Assembly: GCA_020849425.1 (NCBI GenBank)
Contig: JADLGH010000057.1
Location: 1 to 52,882 of the forward strand
Reading direction: 5' to 3'
DNA: 52,882 nt
Source of the DNA: Candidatus Dadabacteria bacterium
Lineage (GTDB): Bacteria > Desulfobacterota_D > UBA1144 > Nemesobacterales > UBA2774
The translations under genes were made by a program, and so were the position numbers. Below, one piece after another: positions 25,367 to 31,894 of this stretch. The notes under the pieces are model-generated. The model saw only the letters and a list, made by a program, of their open reading frames with translations. It was not told the DNA's origin and did not search any database. Position 1 is the stretch's first letter; each line of letters begins with the position of its first letter.

Positions 25367-25463
25367 GCGGCTCGCAGCCGCTGGCAATCGAAGTAGCCAC
25401 CTTCCGCTATCACCTCCAAACGCGCTCCCGATGCATATGTTTCCGAATGTGATTCGTCGAGAA

Positions 25464-25479
25464 ACACACGTACGTGTGT
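25464..25479. repeat. 16-bp perfect palindrome
   Basis: ACACACGTACGTGTGT is self-complementary across all 16 bases. It lies directly before a GTCATTCC hairpin unit. Confidence 0.7.
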
Positions 25480-25490
25480 GTCATTCCCAA

Positions 25491-25514
25491 CGATTTCGAG
25501 CGAGCGAGGAATCG
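25491..25514. repeat. GTCATTCC hairpin repeat, CGATTTC form
   Basis: CGATTTC, loop GAGCGAGCGA, GGAATCG: seven pairs with one T-G wobble. It is followed by GACGCC and, 15-35 nt on, by the TGAAGCGCAAGCGCTCATCC module found also at 39.7 and 51.8 kb. Confidence 0.75.
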
Positions 25515-25682
25515 GACGCCACAACCATGAAGCGCAAGCGCTCATCCGGTACTGCTCAGAACCCGCCTAAATATCGGGGATCAAGCTTTTGCTTTTGCCT
25601 TCTTCCTCCCTTTAGAAAAAGGGGGGTACGGGGGGATTTAATCTTTTGCCTTATCTTTTAATGAAAACAAGCGGAGAAAAAA

Positions 25683-26549
25683 CTACAGCACCTCCTCCCT
25701 CAAAACCCTCATAGTCCTGAGCACCCCTTCGAACTCCCCGCTCAGCACATAAAGTATAAGGTGCTCGACCCCTGCCTCCCTGTATGCTTCGATCCCGTCC
25801 CTTATCTTTCCGAGCCCCCCGCGGAGCGTCTCTCCGTCGCCGAATTCCCTTCCCTCGTTTATCTCGACGTTTCGTCTCAGGGATATGACGAAGCTTTCCT
25901 TTTTATCGTCCGGAAGGAGGCTCCTCACCTCCCGCGCCTTGGCCTCCACCTCCCCGGGCCCGAGCCCTACGGGATGCCATCCGTCCCCGTGCCCGGCGGC
26001 CCTCTCTATGGACTTCGGGCTCTCGCCCCCCACCCATATCGGCGGGTGGGGCTTACGCCCGGGCTTGGGCTCGAACCTTATCCCCGAGAAAGAGAAATAC
26101 TCCCCCTCGTACGACGGGCTCCCGCTCGTCCAGAGCTCCTTCATTATCTCTATGTATTCGTCGGTCATCCGGCCTCTCTGGTTATAATCGACGCCCAGCG
26201 CCTCGAACTCTCCCCTTAGCCACCCCGAGCCGACGCCGAGCACGACCCTCCCGCCCGAAAGGGCGTCCAGGCTCGATACGGACTTTGCGAGAACGAGGGG
26301 GTTTCTGTACGGAAGCACCAGGACACTCGTCCCGAGCTCTATCCTGCTCGTGACGGACGCTATGAACCCGAGGGAGATGAGCGGATCGTAGAAGACGTCC
26401 CCGAAGACGTTGTGGGAATCCGGCACGACCACGTGGTCGCTGACCCAGACGGAGTCGTACCCGAGCGCCTCGGCGGCGAGGGCGGCCTCCAGGATTTCGT
26501 CCCTGCCCGCGTATTTCCCGAATATGGGGAGGGCTATTCCGATTTTCAT
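25683..26549 (-). CDS. LLM-class (luciferase-like) oxidoreductase, probable F420 type
   Basis: A 288-residue TIM-barrel protein of the luciferase-like monooxygenase superfamily. It begins KIGIALPIFGKYAG and has GYDSVWVSDHVVVP, ELGTSVLVLPYRNP, a LDALSGGRVVLGVGSGWL block and HPPIWVGGESPKSIERAA. This pattern matches the subgroup annotated as F420-dependent oxidoreductases (TIGR03619-like), though FMN use cannot be excluded by eye. The substrate is unknown. It is the second gene of a possible transcript after the lytic transglycosylase (54-nt gap, same direction). No F420 biosynthesis gene is in the window. Confidence 0.88.
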   Translation of the reverse strand: MKIGIALPIFGKYAGRDEILEAALAAEALGYDSVWVSDHVVVPDSHNVFGDVFYDPLISLGFIASVTSRIELGTSVLVLPYRNPLVLAKSVSSLDALSGGRVVLGVGSGWLRGEFEALGVDYNQRGRMTDEYIEIMKELWTSGSPSYEGEYFSFSGIRFEPKPGRKPHPPIWVGGESPKSIERAAGHGDGWHPVGLGPGEVEAKAREVRSLLPDDKKESFVISLRRNVEINEGREFGDGETLRGGLGKIRDGIEAYREAGVEHLILYVLSGEFEGVLRTMRVLREEVL

Positions 26550-26603
26550 GGCTGGATGGCGGGCCCGTCCGCACGAATCCGCGCGAACGGGCGCTTAATC
26601 CGA

Positions 26604-27341
26604 TTAACCCTTTTTGGCAAGTATAATGCTTTCTTCTTCGAGATAGCTCTTGAAGCTGAGCACCTTATTTACGTACCGGGTCGGAATGTCGTTCGCGTTG
26701 AGTCTCTTTTCGAAATTCGAGGGGCCGTGATTGTATGCGTTAAGCGCGCTCTCCACGTTTTCGTACCTCTCTTCCAGAGACGACAGGTAGCTGATTCCGA
26801 GCTTCACATTGATAAACGGATCGTAAAGAGACTTCCTCCCCCTGTACGATATACCCATTTCCTTTGCAACGTACTCCCCGGTCCCGGGCATAACCTGCAT
26901 CAGCCCTATTGCACCCCTTTTCGATACGGCGACAGGCGAGAATTCGCTTTCGACCTTTATCACGGCCAGTATGAGATAGGGGTCGAGGTCGTGGCTCTTG
27001 CACTCCCCGACGATTATCTTCGCCAGCTTCCTGGCGTTCATCGTCGACATTCCTTCCGAGAACCTGAGCACGAAAAGAAACACCTCGGCCTCTTCGGGCG
27101 TCATGTCCTCTATGTCCGCCGCCTGGACATCGGCGTCCGGCCCCTGGTTCAGCGCGTTTTTAATATTCTCCGTATTTCCGGGATTGGTCAGAAGACCGGC
27201 ATACGCCGGCTTGTCGGATATTGTGAAATCCTTCGATTTCATGAAGAACAACATTCCAAAGCAGAACAGGAAAACGAAAAGCGAAACCTTTACGGCACCC
27301 ACAACGAAAAGCATCGTGAAGTCGTAAACAGTCTTTAACAT
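26604..27341 (-). CDS. Lytic transglycosylase (SLT domain), membrane-anchored
   Basis: Cleaves the glycan strands of peptidoglycan. The 245-residue protein has a membrane anchor (residues about 10-35, VGAVKVSLFVFLFCFGMLFF) and a spacer. The SLT domain starts near 120, with catalytic Glu in VIKVESEFSP, then GAIGLMQVMPGTG and the ALNAYNHGPS motif. The ATG at 27341 is chosen over the track GTG at 27350 because GGGGTG lies upstream at good spacing. The anchor probably places the enzyme on the periplasmic face. It may be co-transcribed with a very small upstream ORF and the LLM gene downstream. Confidence 0.9.
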   Translation of the reverse strand: MLKTVYDFTMLFVVGAVKVSLFVFLFCFGMLFFMKSKDFTISDKPAYAGLLTNPGNTENIKNALNQGPDADVQAADIEDMTPEEAEVFLFVLRFSEGMSTMNARKLAKIIVGECKSHDLDPYLILAVIKVESEFSPVAVSKRGAIGLMQVMPGTGEYVAKEMGISYRGRKSLYDPFINVKLGISYLSSLEERYENVESALNAYNHGPSNFEKRLNANDIPTRYVNKVLSFKSYLEEESIILAKKG

Positions 27342-27403
27342 GATTGTCACCCCATTGTTAACAAGGAAGCGTAAGGAAGCAGAACTGCGGCAGGCGGACT
27401 ACA

Positions 27404-27586
27404 CTATCTGGATTTGACCGGCTTAACCATTTTTTCTGACTTCTCTCTAACACAGCCTTCCGGTTCACCCGATCCGCTGAAATCGTATTCGGAGATCGTG
27501 CACTCGTGCACCGGACTTCCTGTTATTATCTGATAGTCATAAAAATCTTTAACCTTAAGCACATGTACTTCGGATTTGTGTTTCAC
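27404..27586 (-). CDS. Possible 60-residue small protein
   Basis: An open frame starting at GTG (27586), 62 nt upstream of the lytic transglycosylase and in the same direction. The product is polar, with Tyr/Asp-rich sequence (VKDFYDYQIITG) and a Lys-rich tail, two Cys and no membrane segment. A GGGAA stretch lies upstream of the GTG, a poor ribosome site. No family is recognised, and it may be non-coding leader sequence. Confidence 0.3.
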   Translation of the reverse strand: MKHKSEVHVLKVKDFYDYQIITGSPVHECTISEYDFSGSGEPEGCVREKSEKMVKPVKSR

Positions 27587-27941
27587 TAATTATTCCCGCT
27601 AACTCCAGGATTGTCTATACAAATTTAATCCGGGCTAATACTAACAGGCAGGGGCCGCTTGTCAAGGATTCTCTTCGCGTTCGCGATATCACAATTGGTT
27701 GAAATCTTTGACGTTTTCAAATTTCCGGTCCCTCACTGTAACGCATTTGCTAATGCTTTCCCTCTTCCTGCGCCCCGAAAACAGAGGGCGTTTCGCGGCC
27801 CTGGGTGTCGTACAAAACGGCTTCAACCATGCATTTCCTCATAAGTCGGGTATATTTCCAGATTGCGGTCAGGTGCGGAAATCGTCCGTTTTTCCCGTTC
27901 TTGACCGTCAAATCTTTTCGTGTTAGCTTTTAGGGCGCATT
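27587..27941. other. Divergent gap before rpmH
   Basis: A 355-nt stretch without a convincing gene between the leftward transglycosylase unit and rightward rpmH. A candidate rpmH promoter, TTGACC (27901-27906), 17 nt, TAGCTT (27924-27929), lies very close to the gene. AGGG (27932) would serve as ribosome site, so the fit is uneasy. I looked for DnaA boxes, since rpmH often neighbours dnaA and oriC, and saw none. Confidence 0.4.
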
Positions 27942-28091
27942 ATGAAAAGGACTTATCAACCACACGTTAAAAAGAGATTAAGGACGCACGGATTCCGCGA
28001 GAGGATAAGCACCAAGGCGGGCAGGCGCACCCTCAAGAGGCGGATAGCTAAGGGCAGGCACAGTCTGACTGTGCAGCGCTGGAAGAAATGA
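27942..28091 (+). CDS. rpmH: 50S ribosomal protein bL34
   Basis: Not in the ORF track because it encodes only 49 residues. It begins [12 protein letters not shown] and continues [21 protein letters not shown], the unmistakable L34 pattern, with KGRHSLTV near the end. The tail QRWKK extends beyond the usual LTV end by a few residues. Its TGA overlaps the ATG of rnpA (ATGA at 28088-28091), a tight version of the conserved rpmH-rnpA arrangement. AGGG 6 nt before the ATG is the ribosome site. Confidence 0.97.
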   Translation: MKRTYQPHVKKRLRTHGFRERISTKAGRRTLKRRIAKGRHSLTVQRWKK

Positions 28092-28441
28092 GCTTTGACT
28101 TGAGTTTTTCTTTCCCAAAAGATTTAAAAATCCGAAGGACGTCTCAGTACGAAGCGATTTTTGGGAAGAGCAGAAAGCTCAACGGAGAACATTTCCGAAT
28201 ACTATACGTCCGGAATTCCCTTGGACACCCGAGGCTCGGCATGGTCGTTGCCAAAAGAAGCATTCCGGGCTCCGTCGAGAGGAACCGCGTCAAGAGGGTG
28301 CTCCGCGAGGTCTTCAGGCGGAACAAGTCCCTTTTCGGCTCGATGGATTTGATCATTATAGCCAAAAAGGGGAGCGAGGAGCTCGATTATGCTCAGGCTA
28401 AGGGAGAGATCGAGGCGGTAATCGGGTCCAGGTTCTCATGA
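28088..28441 (+). CDS. rnpA: Ribonuclease P protein component
   Basis: Protein subunit that helps the RNase P RNA trim tRNA 5' leaders. The 117-residue protein has the conserved basic helix [15 protein letters not shown], and upstream [18 protein letters not shown]. It overlaps rpmH by 4 nt at its start and yidD by 4 nt at its end, so rpmH-rnpA-yidD are translationally coupled. The N-terminus has the usual F-P-K-D-L-K-I entry into the central cleft strand. Confidence 0.96.
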   Translation: MSFDLSFSFPKDLKIRRTSQYEAIFGKSRKLNGEHFRILYVRNSLGHPRLGMVVAKRSIPGSVERNRVKRVLREVFRRNKSLFGSMDLIIIAKKGSEELDYAQAKGEIEAVIGSRFS

Positions 28442-28662
28442 CATCCAAACTTCTCGTATACCCCGCATTTCTTCTGATAAGAGCTTACAAATATTTCATA
28501 TCGTCGCTGCTGCCCCCTTCGTGCAGGTTCTATCCCAGCTGCTCCTGCTATGCGGAGGACGCGCTCCGGAAGTATGGATTCATCAAGGGCTCGTGGCTTG
28601 CGATAAAGAGAGTGTCTAAATGCCATCCGTTTTCTGCGGGCGGCTACGATCCGGTCAGGTAA
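28438..28662 (+). CDS. yidD: Membrane protein insertion efficiency factor
   Basis: A 74-residue small membrane-associated protein of the YidD family, which supports YidC-dependent membrane insertion. It has the amphipathic start [21 protein letters not shown], the Cys-rich core [16 protein letters not shown] and the conserved [18 protein letters not shown] end. It lies in the standard place between rnpA (4-nt overlap) and yidC (11-nt gap). Confidence 0.97.
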   Translation: MTSKLLVYPAFLLIRAYKYFISSLLPPSCRFYPSCSCYAEDALRKYGFIKGSWLAIKRVSKCHPFSAGGYDPVR

Positions 28663-28673
28663 AGGACTATTGA

Positions 28674-30353
28674 ATGGGCGACAACAAGCTGAACTACGTA
28701 ATATTCCTTATATTATCTATAGCCGTTATCTTCGGTTATTCGTATTTTTTCACGGGGCCCCAGCCCCCCGGGCCCGAAGCGCAGGTCCGGGGCGGCGCGG
28801 CGTCTCCGGCCCCGGGCGCGAGCCCCACGCCCCAGGCGGACGTATTCGACGGGGGTGTTCCCACGCAGTCCGTCGAGCGCGAGCCGGCCGGCAGGGTGAT
28901 TACGATAGACACGCCCCTCTACACCGGAACGATAGACACGACGGGCGCCCGCATATTCAAATGGGATCTCAAGAAATATAAAGCGAGCACGAAAGACGAC
29001 TCGGGCCCCGTCGACCTCTTCGAGGGCGCGCCCCTCGCGTTCAGCACCCTTCTCAGGCTCGACGGCTACGACATCCCGAGGAACATGCCGTTCGAGTTCG
29101 GCGGCCCCGACATGGTCACGGTCAACGACGGCACGAAGGAGATAACCTTTTCCTGGACTTCTCCCGAGGGCATCGTCGTAAAGAAGATTTACGAAATAAA
29201 CGCCGCCTCGTATGCCCTGAAACAAAGATTCGAGGTCACGAACCCCACTTCCGCTTCCCTCCGCGAGAAGCTAGACATCGTCTGGGACGGGCACATAGAG
29301 CACCACGACAGGGGAGGGAACACGATGAGCTTCGTCGCTCTCGTGTCGAGCGACCTCGAGAAGGTAGACAAGAAGCCCAAGTCCGAAAACCGGTATTCCG
29401 GTGTCGTGGAATGGTTCGGCTATTCACAGAAATACTTCATATCGACGTTCCTGCCGGAGACGGGGGCCGACACGACATTATCCGTGGACGGGCTTTCCGA
29501 GGAGGGCCTCGTAAGGGCCGTCTACAGCTATCCCGAAGACACTATACCGGCCGCCAAAACGTCGACCCGGAGCTGGGAGGTTTATCTCGGCCCGCTCGAG
29601 TACGACATAGTAAAGGCCGTCGGCTACAACCTCCAGGAATCGGTGAATTACGGATGGGTCGAGTTTCTCGCAAAGCCGCTCCTCGATTTCCTCAAATGGC
29701 TTAACGGCTACTTCCATAATTACGGCGTCTCCATCATCGTCATAACCATAATCATAAGGCTCGTCTTCCTCCCGCTCACTATAAAGAGCATGATCTCGAT
29801 GAAGAAGACGCAGTTCCAGATGGAGAAGCTCAAGCCCAAGATGGACGCCATCAAGGAAAAGTTCAAGGACGACAAGGCGAAGCAGAATGCGGAAATAATG
29901 AAGCTCTACACGAGCAGCGGCGTCAATCCCCTCGCCAGCCTCGGCGGATGTTTCCCGCTCCTCATCCAGCTTCCGGTCTTCATAGCGCTCTACGACGTTC
30001 TCCTTCACTCGATAGACCTCAGGCACAGCTCGTTCCTCTGGATTCAGGACCTTTCCGAGCCTGAAACGCTGTTCGACATACCGGGCATCGGGATTCCGTT
30101 CAGGATACTCCCGCTGCTCATGGGGGTATCGTGGTTCATATCCCAGAAAATGACGCCCATGACGCCGGCTGCGGGCGGCGAAAACATGCAGCTCCAGATG
30201 AAAATGATGCAATTTATGCCTATAATTTTCACTGTGATGTTCTGGGGCCTGCCATCGGGCCTGATACTCTACTGGACTGTGAGCAATATACTCTCCATAT
30301 TCCAGCAGATGTACGTGAACCACAAGGTCAGCAATTTGCAAGGAGTATCATAA
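28674..30353 (+). CDS. yidC: Membrane protein insertase YidC
   Basis: Inserts proteins into the inner membrane with or without SecYEG. The 559-residue protein has an N-terminal membrane helix (YVIFLILSIAVIFGYSYFF), a Pro/Gly-rich linker and a large periplasmic domain (about 60-335, the Gram-negative form). The conserved membrane core has GVSIIVITIIIRLVFLPLT with the hydrophilic-groove Arg, KMDAIKEKF in the cytoplasmic hairpin and NPLASLGGCFPLLIQLPVF. The C-terminus is complete. It sits in the rpmH-rnpA-yidD-yidC-jag operon, and its stop directly abuts the jag ATG. Confidence 0.97.
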   Translation: MGDNKLNYVIFLILSIAVIFGYSYFFTGPQPPGPEAQVRGGAASPAPGASPTPQADVFDGGVPTQSVEREPAGRVITIDTPLYTGTIDTTGARIFKWDLKKYKASTKDDSGPVDLFEGAPLAFSTLLRLDGYDIPRNMPFEFGGPDMVTVNDGTKEITFSWTSPEGIVVKKIYEINAASYALKQRFEVTNPTSASLREKLDIVWDGHIEHHDRGGNTMSFVALVSSDLEKVDKKPKSENRYSGVVEWFGYSQKYFISTFLPETGADTTLSVDGLSEEGLVRAVYSYPEDTIPAAKTSTRSWEVYLGPLEYDIVKAVGYNLQESVNYGWVEFLAKPLLDFLKWLNGYFHNYGVSIIVITIIIRLVFLPLTIKSMISMKKTQFQMEKLKPKMDAIKEKFKDDKAKQNAEIMKLYTSSGVNPLASLGGCFPLLIQLPVFIALYDVLLHSIDLRHSSFLWIQDLSEPETLFDIPGIGIPFRILPLLMGVSWFISQKMTPMTPAAGGENMQLQMKMMQFMPIIFTVMFWGLPSGLILYWTVSNILSIFQQMYVNHKVSNLQGVS

Positions 30354-31001
30354 ATGGCAATCAGTATAGAGAAAGAAGGCAAGACGGTATCCGACGCCAC
30401 CATAAGCGCCTGCGAGGCCCTCGGCGTCGCCAGGAGCGAAATAGAAGTCGAAGTCCTAGACGAGGGCTCCAGGGGCGTCTTCGGCATAGGCAGCCGGAAC
30501 GCCAGGGTCAGGGCCACATTGAAAAACCAGAATCTCAGCGACAAGGGCCTTAAATCCAAAAAAGCCCTCGAAGACATTCTCGGTTACCTGATCCCGACGT
30601 TCCAGGTGGGCCTCCGCGAAAACCAGGACAGGATAAGGCTCGAAATCCGCGACACGAACGACAAGGGCCTCCTCATCGGCAGGAGGGGCGAGATGATAAA
30701 GTCCCTCGAATACCTCGTGGGAAAAATAGCCGCCAGGGACTGCGAGACCGGCAAGGAAAAGAGGGTCTCCATCGACATCGACGGTTACAAGAGCAAAAAG
30801 GACAACAAGATATCCGATCTCGTCAGGGAAACGATAGAAAAGGTAAGAAAGACGAAAAAGCCCGTATCCCTGGGCCCGCTCTCGGCGGCCGATAGAAGGA
30901 CGGCCTATCTTACGCTCAAAAGAGAAAGGGGCGTCAGCTACGAGACAAAAATCGAAAACGATGAAAAAACCATAATAATCACGCCGTCGTCCAGGGGCTG
31001 A
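30354..31001 (+). CDS. jag: Jag/KhpB-type RNA-binding protein
   Basis: A 215-residue cytoplasmic RNA-binding protein with three parts. They are an N-terminal Jag_N domain (about 1-55, with EVEVLDEGSRGVFGIGSR), a KH domain (about 75-150, GLLIGRRGEMIKSLEYLV) and a C-terminal R3H domain (about 155-215, LSAADRRTAYLTLKRERGV). The R3H signature Arg-x3-His appears as Arg-x3-Tyr (RRTAY), an unusual substitution. The start codon follows the yidC stop with no gap, and AAGGAG inside yidC serves as ribosome site. Confidence 0.93.
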   Translation: MAISIEKEGKTVSDATISACEALGVARSEIEVEVLDEGSRGVFGIGSRNARVRATLKNQNLSDKGLKSKKALEDILGYLIPTFQVGLRENQDRIRLEIRDTNDKGLLIGRRGEMIKSLEYLVGKIAARDCETGKEKRVSIDIDGYKSKKDNKISDLVRETIEKVRKTKKPVSLGPLSAADRRTAYLTLKRERGVSYETKIENDEKTIIITPSSRG

Positions 31002-31066
31002 GAACCGTCGGCGCTTAGGGCGCGCGCCCGGATACATGTTGAACGGATGCAAATCAGGAGATCGAG

Positions 31067-31381
31067 ATGAGCGACAAGCGTAGCAAACCCGAAGAAGAGT
31101 ATTTCGCCAAGGAAGAATCGGAAAAAGCCAAGAGACTAAAAGAAAAGCTCAAGGAAGAAACAGAGGCCGAAGAAAGGGAGCGCATAAAGGCGGCATGCTA
31201 CATGAAATGCCCCAAGTGCGGCGGGCAGCTCCACGAGGTCACGTTCCGCGGCGTCAGCATAGACCGCTGCAGCTCCTGCGGGGGCGTATGGCTCGACGCG
31301 GGCGAGCTCGAAAAGCTGGCGGGCGAAGAGGACAAGAGCGTAATAACCGATATCCTCGGATTCTTCAGCGGAAAGAAATAA
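31067..31381 (+). CDS. Zinc-ribbon (TFIIB-type) protein
   Basis: A 104-residue protein with a highly charged coiled-coil-like N-terminus (EESEKAKRLKEKLKEE, about 1-42). It is followed by a zinc ribbon with two Cys pairs, CPKCGG and CSSCGGVWLDAGELE, the hallmark of the zf-TFIIB family (PF13453). The function of these small proteins is unknown. AGGAG precedes the ATG. It lies 65 nt after jag and could be the last gene of the yidC operon. Its stop is 1 nt from the end of convergent tadA. Confidence 0.85.
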   Translation: MSDKRSKPEEEYFAKEESEKAKRLKEKLKEETEAEERERIKAACYMKCPKCGGQLHEVTFRGVSIDRCSSCGGVWLDAGELEKLAGEEDKSVITDILGFFSGKK

Positions 31382-31382
31382 T

Positions 31383-31853
31383 TCACGTATCCCTGGCCCT
31401 GAGAGTCCTGAAAAACTCGCGGAGGAGGGAAGAGCTCTCTCCCTCCAGGACGCCCTCGCGCCATTCCACCCTGTGGTTAAGTCTCTCGTAATCCGCGGGG
31501 TTCATCACCGACGCGACCGCCCCCGCCTTTGGGTCCCTCGCCCCGAAAACGAGCCTTCCTATCCTAGCGTTTATAATCGCACCCATGCACATCATGCACG
31601 GCTCCAGCGTAACGTAGATAGCCGCTCCCTCGAGCCTCCAGCTTCCGAGGGTGCGCGAGGCTTCCCGTATTGCAATTATCTCTGCGTGGTCCGTGGGGTT
31701 TTGGGAGGATTCCCTCATGTTTCGCCCGGTGGAGAGGACTCTCCCCGAGCCGTCGACGATTACCGCGCCTACCGGAACTTCGCCCATGCGCCCGGCCTCC
31801 TCTGCTTCCGCGAGGGCCAGACGCATGAGCTGTTCGTCTTTTTTCAATATCAT
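31383..31853 (-). CDS. tadA: tRNA-specific adenosine deaminase
   Basis: Deaminates A34 to inosine in the wobble position of tRNA-Arg(ACG). The 156-residue protein has the zinc and catalytic motif DHAEI (His56, Glu58) and the PCMMC pair (Cys86, Cys89), preceded by VPVGAVIVDGSG and followed by NARIGRLVFGARDPKAGA, all typical of TadA. It follows acyl-CoA synthetase 1 by 41 nt in the same direction, so it may share that transcript, an odd pairing. Guanine deaminases are a related alternative, but the motif context favours TadA. Confidence 0.94.
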   Translation of the reverse strand: MILKKDEQLMRLALAEAEEAGRMGEVPVGAVIVDGSGRVLSTGRNMRESSQNPTDHAEIIAIREASRTLGSWRLEGAAIYVTLEPCMMCMGAIINARIGRLVFGARDPKAGAVASVMNPADYERLNHRVEWREGVLEGESSSLLREFFRTLRARDT

Positions 31854-31894
31854 CGGTTGCGAGCGGCGGCCCGATGAAAGCGCCGCGCCGTTCG

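Larger units (their letters stand above)
24829..25682. repeat. Repeat-filled gap upstream of nitrilase 1
   Basis: No believable gene. It holds inverted copies of modules P, Q and the CTACTTTT hairpin seen at 17.3-17.6 kb, several GTCATTCC-type hairpins, a 16-bp perfect palindrome and, next to the LLM gene, a CCCTTT-AGAA-AAAGGG element followed by a G-rich tail and ATTTAATCTTTT. The track ORFs here (24715-25661) lie in repeats and are rejected. Confidence 0.8.

Noticed and set aside
25258-25661. Small ORFs in the 25 kb gap (95 and 116 residues)
   Set aside because: They lie wholly within repeat modules also found at 17, 39 and 51 kb and have no ribosome sites or domains.
27587-27941. Chromosomal origin next to rpmH
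   Set aside because: No TTATCCACA-like DnaA boxes, no dnaA gene and no marked AT-rich unwinding stretch were seen.
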